DNA of 64,000 bases, taken from Budorcas taxicolor (Eukaryota > Chordata > Mammalia > Artiodactyla > Bovidae). A program made the position numbers and the translations under genes. The stretch is from assembly GCF_023091745.1 (NCBI RefSeq), contig NC_068910.1, positions 178,367,170 to 178,431,169 of the forward strand, written 5' to 3'. The notes beneath the pieces were generated by a model. That model had not been told where the DNA came from. It did no database searches and worked only from the letters and a program-made list of their open reading frames with translations. Below, piece by piece: positions 22,181 to 34,547 of the stretch. How positions within the stretch are numbered: position 1 is the first letter of the stretch; every line of letters starts with the position of its first letter.

Positions 22181-25100
22181 CTTTCCCCCAATTTTTGAAA
22201 CACTCATTAAATTTTATTAGTTTCAAGAGTACTATAAGAACAGTGTGATGCATCTGTAGTTTTCTTCAACAAAAAATAAAAATGAAGAAAGCTGACAAGT
22301 AGATTTAATAGAAATTCAAACCACAAAATGTTCTGTTTTATTTTAATTTTGATCAGTGTGCATTTTGTGTGTATAATGCTTATTACTTTAGCTTTTCAAT
22401 TTATATGTTCACCATACATAGGGAAGTTACTTTGCATTTGGTGCTTCTATCTTTAGTTCTGCAAATTTGGAAATCACTCATCATATACTACTTGACATCT
22501 TATGGACTGAAAGCAATTGTAAAACACACTAAATTATCTTGGAAATAGGTGTGATAGTGTTTTATCCATTCCAGAAAAGATTCAGATGGTAAGAGAAATA
22601 TTAGGTGGAGAAAAGAATAGAATGGTTGAAAATAAGTTTACGCAAGGAAAGACACACATTTGTTTAGATTTAATTCACGTAATTAGTTTTAAAAGTAGTA
22701 TTTTTATTTCTCTGCCTGTTGATATGATACTAGCAGATGTGGTATGAAATGGGAGCAGATTCTCTGATTTCTAAGTTTCTCAAGATAACGTTCTAATATT
22801 TGTCCCTAAAAGTACCTTTGAAATGATCTGGCGCACACTCGAGAATGGAGGTATCATTCCAAGACTACTAAGCAGTAAAGGCCAAAACAGAAATTGTCCA
22901 AGGGTCCTCACCACTACCCAGGCCCTCTGGTTCACTTTTCTGCTCTTGACAACATTTCTTAATAAAATTTAAACCTGCAACTCGGGCTCAGGCAGGCTTG
23001 TAATTAGCCCAGGACAACAGCAGAAAAGTTTGATGACCAATGTAAACTTCTGAAATACCAAATAAGGACTTTCTTCATTTTAGGGGGGAAAAAAAAAATT
23101 GACACCAAATGCTTCCAAAGGCCCTGAGAAGCACCTCTTGACTCTGATAGACACAGATATGATAGGCATTGTTTATAAGACACTGAAAATTCAGGACTTA
23201 GTTTTTCAGAATTTCCCTGAAGGTAAAAGACCTCTAGATCTGGCTCACAAAATAGTGAGATCTTGCTATTTACAGGTGGTCCAAGTAGAATCAAATGTTT
23301 GATTTTGCCCCTTGAGGAATGAGACTCTGAACCTTGTTTTCTAATGTTCAAGGTTGAGCACAATGTTTTCTCCAACAGTGCCTAATAATTATGGATTTTT
23401 AAAAATGGTCCGTTTTTTAGGTGGCCTATGTTGGAAATTGTCCCAGCAAATGAAAATATTACAGCTGTTTTATTACGTGGCTGTATTACACTTTCAATCA
23501 ATTAGGACTTTTCCAGAGAAAAAACTCTGTCCCCAGAGGTCACAAATGGAACGTCTCATTGAGGTGCTTCCAAGCTGTCCTCCTTTTCCAACCAATTTCC
23601 CCCCTGTGAGAACTCAGAAAAAATTCCAGGCTACTGTCAAGTTCACCAGTCTGTAAACAGTCTATTTCCAGAAACTCCAGCATATCAAATTCCAAATTTG
23701 AATTAATAGATAAATCATGAGGGTGTATGAAAAATAATTAGTTTCCAAGAATATTTTCCAGATGATTCATTTTAAAATGACTGTCTAATGTGATGGTTTG
23801 TGAATAAAAGTAGCAAGTCTTCAAAGGCAGACCTGGGAAGAACCCTGTGTCTGCATTTTTAATAAGCACCTGGGATTCTGATGTAGTCTTTTTTTTTAAT
23901 CTGCTTAAAATATATGACTCAAAACATTCATATTTAAGGAGGTATCAGTTGTATAAAGTGCTTTGCTCCTTTCTCTTTGCCATTTTGTAGCATCAGATTT
24001 TCCTCTCTAATGTATTATTCCTTGAAAATAATATAATCAAACCTTTAAGAGCTCATTGTTAGCTGTTTGATTTTAGAAAATCAAATGAACAAATGCAAGT
24101 TTAATGACACTAAGTAAGAAAAAAGTTGTATTAATGTTACTATTAAAATGGTTGCTGGAGACAGTTGACCTCAAAAGATAGGATATTACAAATGAAACCT
24201 GACAAACAGTCCCTTGAGAAAAAACAGGAACAACAGAGGGAGAAACCTTGGGCTTATGTGGTAGAAAAAAAGTCAAAGTGAGATTTCCTGAATGTCAGAG
24301 CAATGAAGCAGGCAGTAACGTTTTTACTGTGAAAAGATAATCAGGGATCAGCCTGCATGTTGGCTGGAATGACTTAATTTCCTTTAACCTTTGAGTTCTC
24401 TTTGCCGAACCTGTGTGTCAATAACAACTATATGCGAGTACAGTGGGGAATATTATTATTAAAAGGAATTTTAAGATATATTACCTGATTTGAGGTAGAA
24501 ATACACCTGTCAAAGGCAATCATTGTCTGATATTGTTGCTGATACTGTCTTGATATTACTCATTGCTTCTGATATTGTTCTGGAAACTGTTCTTTACATT
24601 TATCCAGGACATTTAAAATAAGTTAGGGAATTTTTATAACCCTGGGTACAATGACATTTGTCATCACTCATTGCTTTGGTTTCATGAATATAGAAATTAC
24701 CCTCCAAGAATGTGAAAACAGATGTAGTAAAACAGAGAGTTTTGAGTTCTCAGGGAGCAAAAGATATAAGAATTAATTCCAATTCTGTTGCTATTAAGTA
24801 GTAATCATAACATATACTAAAATTCCATAAAAAACAGGACAGTGTAGCTGACATTAATCCTAAGCAAAATCCCACAAGAGATTTTTCAAAATAATGATTT
24901 TTCACTGATTGCATAACATGTGTTCCCAGTAAAGGCAGCTGAGAGTTCAGAGAGGACTGTCATCTTTTGTTTTTGTTTTTGTAGCTAGTGTTATTAATTA
25001 ACTTTGTAATAAGTATGTCTTGATTTTAACTTGAAAACATTGATCACTCATTTATCTGAGCATGTCAGAGGATGATGAACTAGTAATAGCAGAAATGGGT

Positions 25101-25585
25101 TGATTCACAACTGATAGAACAATGAAAAATTTTAGATTAGTTTTTAATTAGACAATGTTAATCTAGAAGAAAGTCTTTAGAAATGACATGCTAGACTCTA
25201 CCTTAGGCTTTTTCTAGAATTATCAAACTATCTGACTGACAAATCATCAAAAATGGAAATGGGTATCTTATACATTTATTGACAAAAATCTGAGGCCAAG
25301 AATTTTCAAGTCTGAAATAATAGGCAAGATTCAAAAAGTTGAATCTTACAGAAAATGTGTAAAAACTTCTACTTAAAGCCAGAGTTCACCTGAAGAAGAT
25401 TAGGATGGAAATGTCTCTCTTAGAGGTAGAAGAATTTTGCTAGGTAATTTCACAAAAGTTATTACTGTCTTAGGTCGCATGGGCAGACAGAAAAGGGAAG
25501 TGAATGACTTGTTCTACCTAAATGTTCTAGAACTTCACCAATTTTGCGTTATCAGTGCTGGGCATCAGACCTCAGGAGGCATAGC
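22181..25585. other. 3.4-kb stretch without recognised young repeats or genes
   Basis: I find no LINE or SINE of ruminant age here. A fragment near 23850-23890 ('aataagcacctgggattctg') faintly resembles a MER5-type element. The longest open frames (minus 23004-23375, 123 codons; plus 23354-23656, 100 codons) overlap on opposite strands and look like no known protein. This is one of the most repeat-poor parts of the window. Confidence 0.45.
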
Positions 25586-25596
25586 AACTGAGTATA

Positions 25597-25760
25597 CAAA
25601 CTTTCCTGGTGGTCCAGTAGCCAAGATTCCATGCTCCCTATGCAGGGGGTCTGGGTTTGATCCCTGGTCAGGAAACTAGATCCCATGTGCCACAACTAAA
25701 GATCTCATGTGCGGCAACTAAGCCCTGCTGCAGCCAACTAAATAAATACTTTTAGAAAAA
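25597..25760 (+). mobile_element. CHR-type SINE with target duplication
   Basis: Plus-strand CHR: 'ctttcctggtggtccagtag', 'ggtctgggtttgatccctgg', 'tcaggaaactagatcccatg', 'gcaactaagccctgctgcag', A-rich tail at 'aaataaatacttttagaaaa'. An 11-bp duplication AACTGAGTATA at 25586-25596 and 25761-25771 flanks it. Confidence 0.9.
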
Positions 25761-25911
25761 ACTGAGTATATGTGAATGAGAATTGCTAGGATGGTAGATG
25801 AAACCCAAACTGTTTCACACTATCAATATCTGAAGGAAATGGGGACACTTAAGTGAGAATGAGTGGGCATGATACCATAGTTATGGAATTGGACTTTCTT
25901 CAGTATACTTT

Positions 25912-26196
25912 CAGAGAAGGCAATGGCACCCCACTCCGGTACTCTTGCCTGGAAAATCCCATGGACAGAGGAGCCTGGTAGGCTGCAGTCCATGGGGTCA
26001 TGAAGAGTCAGACATGACTGAGTGACTTCACTTTCACTTTTCACTTTCATGCATTGGAGAAGGAAATGGCAACCCACTCCAGTGTTCTTGCCTGGAGAAT
26101 CCCAGGGACGGGGGAGCCTGGTGGGCTGCCGTCTATGGGGTCGCACAGAGTAGGCCACGACTGAAGCGACTTAGCAGCAGCAGCAGCAGCAGCAGT
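25912..26196 (+). mobile_element. BovA2 SINE with target duplication and long CAG tail
   Basis: Close to the BovA2 consensus: 'agagaaggcaatggcacccc', 'gaaaatcccatggacagagg', 'gcattggagaaggaaatggc', 'gacgggggagcctggtgggc'. The terminal (CAG)n (about 26173-26196) is longer than in the other BovA2 copies here. AGTATACTTT at 25902-25911 and 26197-26206 is the TSD. Probably a fairly recent insertion. Confidence 0.95.
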
Positions 26197-26206
26197 AGTA
26201 TACTTT

Positions 26207-27237
26207 AGTAGGGTACAGATCTAGGACTCAAGGATGGATGTTAACTGGTGGATTCCAATTCAACAAATGGTAAAGCTTTTAAATGATTTGATATAACTGA
26301 ATAGGGCAACTCAAGGAGGTCAAACAATTGTTAAAATGGTGGAGATGATGGTACTGAAGCATCACATAAAATAAGGTCATAGTTTAGATCACTAGGTTTT
26401 AAACTGGGCTGTCTGGAGTATTCAGGTTCAGGGTGTCCCTCTTCAGGTGGAAGAGGATGGAAGATGTTGACTGAGTTGACTGTTACCCTAGGCTCACAGT
26501 CCACTTTGTTTGGGTATTGGCTCCTCTTAAATTTTTTTTCCCTAAGCTAAAGTCTCCATGGTTGAGAAAAACAAAAGAGAAAAAAAGGAGAAGAAAAAGA
26601 CAATAGTTTATCTCTTCCAGACTTAGGACTCCAAATAGTAACAACTGAGATATATTTTAAGTGTGAAAAATATACCTCAAGAGAGTTTGAGAAAAATTAA
26701 ATCCCCAAATTTGTGTACCCAAGATACACACACTACCACACATACACAAGAAAATATGCATTTTAAGAGCCCTTATCACTCAGAGCTAAGCTACTTTTTT
26801 TCTCATTTGTTGCATATATCTAACACCCGTGACCATGATTCTCCTGCTTGTTTAAAAAAAATAGTAAAAAAAATTTTCTTTTAGTTCAAACATCTAAATG
26901 AACTTTGTATAAAATTAAGTTAAATATCAAGCACTCAGTTATCCCTCCCGGGTAGTCAGGAGAACTGGTTTCCTCCAATCATCTGTCTAGTTCCAGGTCA
27001 CCAGATGTAGAGTTAACCCAAGGAGAGCGTTGAGTGAATTCAAAGCTCAGTATATTTTTCTAAGTCAAGACAGTTTATGTGGATATGCATTTCTGCCTTT
27101 AAAGCTAAATACCACATTTAATTCTATCTGTTGTAACATTCTATCTGTAATTCAATAACAAAAGAGATAAATTATTATACAGCAGGATTATCAAAAATAG
27201 CATCAACCACACGGACAGTATATCAGTACCTAAATGC
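26207..27237. other. Unique sequence, no gene seen
   Basis: No feature recognised. There is an A/G-rich patch at about 26565-26605. Confidence 0.4.
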
Positions 27238-27440
27238 ACATGCATTCAGCAAATACTTATTGAGCACTTTTCATGTGCCAGGTGTGGTTCTAGGCCCAAG
27301 GGACACAACAGCAAGCCCTGACTTTGTGAGGGTTATATTCTAGTAGATAGTATGCAAATAAACACGCCAGGTGGTAACAAGTGCTGTTAAGGAAGATGTA
27401 GCAGTTGTCACTGGGTAGAGATCAGTGGGGGCTGCTGTTT
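27238..27440 (-). mobile_element. L2 LINE 3' end (reverse)
   Basis: 'cattcagcaaatacttattg', 'agcacttttcatgtgccagg', 'ggttctaggcccaagggaca', 'gttatattctagtagatag' is the reverse complement of the L2 3' tail. Ancient and diverged. Confidence 0.75.
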
Positions 27441-29430
27441 TGTATAAACGCAAGAAAATACAAGGTTAATGTGTGGCTGCAACGAATGTCTTGATCAGGA
27501 TGCTTGTGTAAAAACAATAGGTGATGAGTTTTCATAATGCTCCTACTTCAAAGGTTTTGCGCAGATCAAGTATCAGCTGCCTGCTTTAGCAACTCTCTTC
27601 CTTTGCTATGTATCTTTTACTTTGTGGTTTGTCTGGTTTCCTTTTGACTTCCTCAGGCTGTCCAGGGTTCTGAAGAGAATATTACCTGTAACTCCCCCGC
27701 CTCCCACCTGCTTGAGCTTTTGCTAAAAATAACTCTAAGATGGTTTCACTATTATTCTTTTTAGCCCACAAACTTGCTTTTTCTTCAAAATTATTTTCCA
27801 GTTTATACACCTTTTTTTTTCTAATTAAGAACACTTACTCCCATATTTTCACTTTTTTAATAAATGTATTAACTGTGTCATTTACCTGTGTGAGCATATT
27901 TATCTTTTCTTTCTCTGCATGATAGCATGGTAATGAAAGGATAAAAATAGCACCTGCCTCCTCAAGAAAGGATTGGAGATAAATTTTTTTTTCATATTCT
28001 AACTAATTTTTTTAAATGAGAAATTTCAGAACTTCTCTATTTGTTATAGGAAAAATATGCTTGTTTGTATTTTTCTATTAATCTCTTCAAACAAATATTA
28101 CATTGCATTGATTATGAAATTATATAGAGAATGATTATCATTGGGAAAAATTGTATAAGTGTAAAAACAAGTTGTATAAAAGCATTATTTAACCTGTAAA
28201 ATATGTTGTTGGTTAGATTTGATTAGACTGTGAGATAGACATCAACGTTCATATATAACTTCCAATTTTTATGTAAGCCTATAATAACCTCTCCTATCCT
28301 CCATCTCGTTAAATGCTTTTGACTATAGTGTCTCCATCCTGCAAGCGAGCATCTGTTGTTCTCATTTTAAAACATTTGGAAAAGGTGAAGGGACAAAGTA
28401 ATGACATGGGAGCCTTTTCTTAGGAGTTAGAGGGAATTTTAAAATATTTTAAAGCATAACCCAGGAATGTTCTACACAGAGTAAATTTAAAGATCCCATT
28501 GAGTTATAATTTATGAGTCTTACATTTTTTTGTTAACTTATTACTGATACTTAGACATTCCATGATCCCAGATTCATTCTTCTTCATTACTATGACAATA
28601 TCTTTGAAAGGTTATTACTTTAAACTATATATAAATATAGTAAATAATTGTGTTATGATTTATTATGTATACTATGCACTCATAAATAGCCCTGTAATAT
28701 CCCTGATTTTGAATCAGTTGACTTTGACCTTTATTACAACCAAATTTGGAGGTAGAAAGCAGGTTGAATAAGAATTATTAGGTTAAAAGCCACTTGAGGA
28801 GATAACATATTGAGATGAAAGAGCTCTGGGAAAAAAAAAAAAGATAAAATTAAAAAAAAAATAAGACCTTCAGATTTAACCTGGCAATGTCACTAAGGTG
28901 ATCCATTGTCATTTCAGGCAACTCAGCAAAGGCCTCTGGAGTATAGTCCCTCATAGGCGTCAATCCACAATGACAGCTGTGAATGCCTCAGAGACCAAGT
29001 AAATGTGGAAATGGCTCGGGTTAGATAAAAGTGGTAGGAACGCTGGTAAACTGGAGATACATGGCCTTCCTAAAGGCATTAATTTCAAAATTTTGAAACT
29101 TGGTGATAACTGTTGAATCCTTTTTAACTCTGATACTCTGTACTTTTCAACTGGATTTGCAAATAAAACCAACATGTGTTTATTAGGCACATAAAGTGTA
29201 AAAACCTTGTTATGACTTGAGAGGGGCAACATAAAGTTATGAGCAATGCCATCTGCCTTTGAAGCATATAATTTAAATAAATAAAACTCTGAAGATGATG
29301 AAGAGGCTAGTTGTTCTTGTGATGGAGAAAACATTGATTATTTAACCACACTCAAAAAAGCTACTTCCTATTTAAAAAAAAAATGAGTGTGTATTACCAA
29401 GTGCTGGAGAAATTGTTGGAATGAAAATAC
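27441..29430. other. Unique AT-rich sequence, no gene seen
   Basis: No recognised repeat apart from A-rich runs at about 28830-28863. A 124-codon minus-strand open frame at 28960-29334 has no family resemblance I can name, and no start or splice context supports it. Confidence 0.4.
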
Positions 29431-29451
29431 CCTCTAACAAGAGGGGCTGAG

Positions 29452-30538
29452 CTTCTGCACAACAAAGGAAAATATAAGCAAGGTGAAAAGACAGCCTTCT
29501 GAATGGGAGAAAATAATAGCAAATGAAGCAACTGACAAACAACTAATCTCAAAAATATACAAGCAACTTATGCAGCTCAATTCCAGAAAAATAAACGACC
29601 CAATCAAAAAATGGGCCAAAGAACTAAATAGACATTTCTCCAAAGAAGACATACGGATGGCTAACAAACACATGGAAAAATGCTCAACATCACTCATCAT
29701 TAGAGAAATGCAAATCAAGACCACAATGAGGTACCACTTCACACCAGTCAGAATGGCTGCGATCCAAAAATCTGCAAGCAATAAATGCTGGAGAGGGTGT
29801 GGAGAAAAGGGAACCTTCCTACACTGTTGGTGGGAATGCAAACTAGTACAGCCACTATGGAGAACAGTATGGAGATTCCTTAAAAAATTGCAAATAGAAC
29901 TACCTTATGACCCAGCAATCCCACTGCTGGGCATACACACCGAGGAAACCAGAATTGAAAGAGACACATGTACCCCAATGTTCATCGCAGCACTGTTTAT
30001 AATAGCCAGGACATGGAAACAACCTAGATGACCATCAGCAGATGAATGGATAAGAAAGCTGTGGTACATATACACAATGGAGTATTACTCAGCTGTTAAA
30101 AAGAATTCATTTGAATCAGTTCTGATGAGATGGATGAAACTGGAGCCTATTATACAGAGTGAAGTAAGCCAGAAAGAAAAACACCAATACAGTATACTAA
30201 CACATATATATGGAATTTAGAAAGATGGCAATGACGACCCTGTATGCAAGACAGCAAAAAAGACACAGATGTCTATAACGGACTTTTGGACTCAGAGGGA
30301 GAGGGAGAGGGTGGGATGATTTGGGAGAATGACATTCTAACATGTATACTATCATGTAAGAATTGAATCGCCAGTCTATGTCTGACGCAGGATACAGCAT
30401 GCTTGGGGCTGGTGCATGGGGATGACCCAGAGAGATGTTATGGGGAGGGAGGTGGGAGGGGGGTTCATGTTTGGGAATGCATGTAAGAATTAAAGATTTT
30501 AAAATTAAAAAAATAAAAAACTAAAAAAAACAAAAAAA
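29452..30538 (+). mobile_element. 5'-truncated, well-preserved L1 with TSD and poly-A
   Basis: Plus-strand L1 starting in ORF2 ('cttctgcacaacaaaggaaa'). It includes the ORF2 C-terminal region, an unusually intact 3' UTR (about 30218-30480) and an A-rich tail at about 30490-30538. The direct repeat AAGAGGGGCTGAG occurs at 29439-29451 and 30539-30551; its first A's may blend with the tail. The low apparent divergence, compared with other L1s here, suggests a relatively recent insertion by L1 target-primed reverse transcription. Confidence 0.95.
29483..30217 (+). pseudogene. L1 ORF2 C-terminal fragment, one premature stop
   Basis: The 182-codon frame at 29483-30031 is the C-terminal part of L1 ORF2p (reverse transcriptase/endonuclease protein). 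It includes the cysteine-rich segment [14 protein letters not shown]...C with Cys at about residues 102, 106 and 119 and His at 114. The TGA at 30029-30031 falls inside what is normally coding sequence: the same frame reads on to a natural stop at about 30217. A single base change probably created it. There is no endonuclease or RT domain, so the piece cannot move itself. Confidence 0.9.
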
Positions 30539-30551
30539 AAGAGGGGCTGAG

Positions 30552-30615
30552 GAAAGACTTCCCTGAAGAGGTGAAGTTCAAGTGTGAGATATATGTATAG
30601 GATCTGCACTGGGGC
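30552..30615 (-). mobile_element. L2-like flank split by the L1
   Basis: 'gaaagacttccctgaagagg' and 'tgaagttcaagtgtgaga', together with the TSD flank at 29431-29451, resemble a reversed L2 segment into which the L1 inserted. Short and diverged. Confidence 0.4.
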
Positions 30616-31295
30616 AGAATGAGATAGCTTTACAAGCCAGGGATTTAACTTTAAGAAAACCTGCATATATGCCATTAAGGAGTTTAGCTTTTTTGTTTCT
30701 TGGTTTTTGTTAGTGATGGATTCTTGTTAGGAAAATTAGTAGTACGATTGTCACTTAAACTCGTCATAGCGTTTTTATATATACTCTGATATCAGCCAAA
30801 CATTTGGTTGTGGTATATACATTTCAATGTTGAAGCTGAAGACTTTTACACAGATTTACTTAGTGAATAAATATGTTCACTTGATCATAACAAAATAAAT
30901 TATCACCATTGTATTTGCATTCTTATCCCACTAAGCATCTGTTTTCTCTACACTGTTGTCTCTAGTTATGATCTTTCTTTCTTCAGCAAAACATATTTCA
31001 CTGTTGTCTCTGAAAGCCTGGAAATGTAGGATGTCCAAGTAAGATGTGTCCAGATAGATGATCTAATAATGACTAACACTGGTTTTATGTTTTCAAATTT
31101 ACAAGTGTTTTCATATGCATTTTAAACATTTATTCCTTTAAAAAATTCTATAGTGTATATTGTATTCTGCTTTATTCAAAAGAGAAGCTGTTTCCATGTT
31201 TATTAAGTATAATTAACACAGTCATAGCACACAGTAGGATTGCTATAGAGATCATTACAGTTAGACCTGGAAGATGGCATGGTCCATATCTCTCA
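30616..31295. other. Unique sequence, no gene seen
   Basis: Nothing recognised on either strand. Confidence 0.4.
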
Positions 31296-31299
31296 TGTC

Positions 31300-31410
31300 C
31301 TTCATTTATACACCAAGTATTTGTTGAGCTCCTGCAACTTTTCAGGCATTGTTCTAAGTTACAAACACACAGTAGTAAAGAAGAGAGACAAGGTTATTAT
31401 CACTTTCTAC
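31300..31410 (-). mobile_element. L2 LINE 3' end fragment (reverse)
   Basis: 'cttcatttatacaccaagta', 'tttgttgagctcctgcaact', 'caggcattgttctaagttac' follows the reversed L2 tail. Diverged and short. Confidence 0.55.
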
Positions 31411-31536
31411 ATTCTACAAAGGAAACCTGCCGATAGTTTACCCATCTAGGACCCAGGTCTTTGGATTTCCAAGTTGCATTCTTTCTATGATACTAACTGT
31501 AACCATACGTTTGGTTGAATACTTGTAATGCTAGCT

Positions 31537-31747
31537 TCCCTGGTGGTGCAGAGGTTAAAGCGTCTGCCTGCAATGTGGGAGACCTGGGTTCGATCCCTGG
31601 GTCAGGAAGATCCCCTGGAGAAGGAAATGGCAACCCACTCCAGTATTCTTGCCTGGGGAATCCCATGGACGGAGGAGCTTGGTGGGCTACAGTCCACGGG
31701 TCGCAAAGAGTCGGACACGACTGAGCGACTTCACTCACTCACTTCAC
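31537..31747 (+). mobile_element. Near-consensus Bov-tA SINE with target duplication
   Basis: One of the best preserved Bov-tA copies in the window: head 'tccctggtggtgcagaggtt', a sound B-box-like GGTTCGATCCC, the BovA body and a tail of repeated 'cactcactcacttcact'. The 11-bp duplication TAATGCTAGCT at 31526-31536 and 31748-31758 is perfect. The tRNA-like head could in principle act as a pol III promoter. Low divergence suggests a young insertion that may be polymorphic. Confidence 0.96.
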
Positions 31748-31758
31748 TAATGCTAGCT

Positions 31759-33605
31759 CAGGAGTCTACCCTGATCCAGGACAGATAACATAAATGCTCT
31801 GAGAGTAAGGTGAAATCGCCAATACATGTGTTGAATGTAAGTAAAATTGCCAAGATGTTTATGACAAGAATAAATGCTCAGGGCAATTCTAGCTGCCAAG
31901 AATGGATCTTATTTTGCTTTCATGGTTGTTGTGTGGCCAAAGAACTATATAATCAGATGCGTTTTGCTTTTTGTTGGCCTCTCATTATGTTATGCCTATT
32001 TTAATTTGGGAGTCATATGTTACTTAAAGGTGTAATGCCAGAAGAAAGAGGAAAATAAATTAAGGTAAAAATGTAAGAAATAAAGGGATCTTTTGTTTAT
32101 ATGTATATGTGTGTATATGTATGTGTATGTGTAGGAATGTATATATATGTATGTATAAAAGTATCTTTCACAACAATGATTCTGAATACATCCTTGTCAT
32201 CATCTCACTATAATGATATAGTGGGAAGCAAATATTATTCAAATGTAAATGAAAAAATCATCTTAAATATAGCTAAGACTCACCTAGGAATTTTCTCTAC
32301 TGAATAAACATAAAAGAGACACTTTATTACCTCAATTACTCTAGCAAGATCACACCTGGTGCTAGATGCATAGTTCAAGAACCACAGTACATTAGTGTAG
32401 CAGTTAGGTTATTAATCAGGGATGTCAAGTCTTTTCTTCTAATTAACCTTAATTGAGCTCTCTGTTATAGAAGCACTGTTTCCAATGAAGCAACTTATCA
32501 ATGATACCAGAATAACAGAGCATGGTAAAATCCAAGATTAATATTACTTCCTATACCTGAATATCAATGCTTAATGCATTATACTGTAACACAAAATCTT
32601 AAATCTTCTATCAAAGTTTAGAAATTACATTGAGTAAAAATTGATGGAATATATATAAAATTTGCCCAAAAAAATTATTTGGAAAAGCATTTTTGACATG
32701 ACATATATGTCTGCATTTTATATTTTAAAACAATTAGAATGTCCCATTTATAATAAAAAAGTTAAAGATTCAGAAATTAAAATCTCAAATTATACATTAG
32801 TTAATGTAACTGTGAATTTAGTCATGCTTGAAACTGAATCTTTATTTCATTTATGTTCAGGATTATTTTCAATAGTAAGGCAAAATGTCCATTAGAATAG
32901 AATTCTGCTGCAATAGGCAGCTTTATTAATCTGCCTGGAGAAATGCAGTGCAATTAATTCTAAATTTGATAACCAGTAAGCACTTCAAATGTTCAATAGA
33001 TTATTTATTAAAAGGCAAATCAAAAAAGAAATAAGCTTTACTGCCAATGAACAGAATGCTTGGATTTAAAAATGGCCAGAAGGCTACTGGTACTAATAAG
33101 CTTTGTCAAATTCATTTTCAGACATGCATGGAGGAGTTTGTACTATTTTTTGTTCATGTCATAGTGTCTGTCAAGAGAAGAGCTCAGATACCTTGGGGAA
33201 AGCTTTCTGATGTGCAAGTATTTGAAAATAAAAAGACAGACAGACATTTACCTGATTCACAAGGGAATGGAAAACCATGAAGGATCTTGAGAAAAATTAG
33301 AGCAGTAACAATGAAAGTGTTAGGAAAACAGTTTAGCCATTGATATAAATTTGAGTAAGAATGACAAATACAAACATTGGTGATAAAAATACTAGAAACT
33401 TATTAAAGTCAGCATGAAAAGGATTTTCATTGAACGAATAAAGCAACCCGGATCATGAATGAATGTGTCTCATGAACCATTTGTTTATGCTATATCTGGA
33501 GCTATAATGTGAATATCACACAAGTAGCCCAGTTCCATCAGATACTAATGCAAATTGTCAACAACATCTGACCACAAGGACTTAATGATATATAACAAAA
33601 CCCTT
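31759..33605. other. Unique AT-rich sequence with a TATATG patch
   Basis: No gene or repeat family recognised. A tract rich in TATGTGTA/TATATG lies at 32099-32155. Small open frames at 32662-32895 and 33047-33280 have no family features. Confidence 0.4.
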
Positions 33606-33607
33606 CT

Positions 33608-33705
33608 GTAGGCATGTAAAACTTGGGTTCAAATGATAGTTCTGCCAGGTAACAGGTGCGTAACTATGGACAAATTACGTAAGAGCCTGTCTTTCATTGG
33701 TGCTC
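33608..33705 (+). mobile_element. MIR SINE fragment
   Basis: 'aaacttgggttcaaatgata', 'gttctgccaggtaacaggtg', 'taactatggacaaattacg' follows the MIR core order. Short. Confidence 0.5.
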
Positions 33706-33819
33706 TCCAGTAGACCTTTCTGTGATGATGTAAGTACATAGAATATTTATTAATTATTTGCTAAATAAGAATATTTGTTACATAGAAATTTGTTAAATTC
33801 TGTGCTGTTAAATAAGGTA

Positions 33820-33955
33820 ACCATAAACTATGTGGCTATGGAACACTTCACATCTGGCTTCTACAACTAAGGAACTGGATTTTTAATTTTAGCTCTTGCA
33901 ATTTATTTAAATAGCCACATATGGCTAGTATCTACTAAATTGGACAGTACAGTAT
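33820..33955. mobile_element. Probable hAT-type non-autonomous DNA transposon remnant
   Basis: 'aactatgtggctatggaaca', 'aatttatttaaatagccaca' and 'tatggctagtatctactaaa' then 'ttggacagtac' recall a common mammalian hAT-Charlie non-autonomous family ending in TTGGACAG. I cannot assign the subfamily. Confidence 0.4.
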
Positions 33956-34319
33956 AGTCTCAAGTGATTTCTTCTATGAAACAGCAGTAGTAATAGATCT
34001 GATTCAATTAGGATGCTTTCAGTTGCCAGGGAGAGAAAACTCAACTCAGAATTTAAACAACAAAGGAAATGTACTGACTCCTTTTAACTGAAAGGTCCAG
34101 AATTGAGAGGTGCTGGGCAAAGTTCAGTTAGGGCTTCTCACTCTATTTTTTCCCTAGTACTCTTTTTTCTTCTTTATTTTCATGTCGAGTCTCTGCCCTT
34201 ATGGTGGTTTCCCTGATGGTCACAATCTGGCTGCTGTAATAACAGGGGTTACGCACTTCTTATTTGCATCTAGTAGGAGTGAAAGAGCATTGCCTTCCAC
34301 GTCCACTTAAAAGGCCTAA

Positions 34320-34536
34320 TATTATCATATGCGAACTAGATTGCCAGTCCAGGTTCTATGCATGAGACAGTGTGCTCAGGGCTGGTGCACTGGGATGACC
34401 CTGAGGGATGGGATTGGAAGGGAGGTGGGAGGGAAGTTCAGGATGGGGAACACATGTACACCCAGGCTGATTCATGTGAATGTATGGCAAAAACCACCAC
34501 AATATTGTAAAGTAATTAGCCTCCAATTTTTTTTAA
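34320..34536 (+). mobile_element. L1 3' tail, 217 bp, with TSD
   Basis: Very short 5'-truncated L1: only 3' UTR sequence ('gattgccagtccaggttcta', 'ggatgaccctgagggatggg', 'aatattgtaaagtaattagc'). AAAAGGCCTAA is repeated at 34309-34319 and 34537-34547. The original site reads TTAAAA (34307-34312), which matches the L1 endonuclease preference TT|AAAA. The tail is mixed T/A rather than clean poly-A. Confidence 0.92.
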
Positions 34537-34547
34537 AAAAGGCCTAA

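Noticed and set aside
23004..23375. Possible 123-codon gene on the minus strand in a repeat-poor region
   Set aside because: No family resemblance, no splice or start context I could see, and a competing plus-strand frame overlaps it.
24519..24592. Imperfect tandem repeat rich in 'tgatattg'
   Set aside because: Units differ in length and sequence, so it is too weak to call.
29434..29841. 135-codon minus-strand frame
   Set aside because: Antisense of the L1 ORF2 C-terminus.
31537..31747. tRNA gene suggested by GGTTCGATCCC B-box
   Set aside because: It is the tRNA-derived head of a Bov-tA SINE. No cloverleaf closes.
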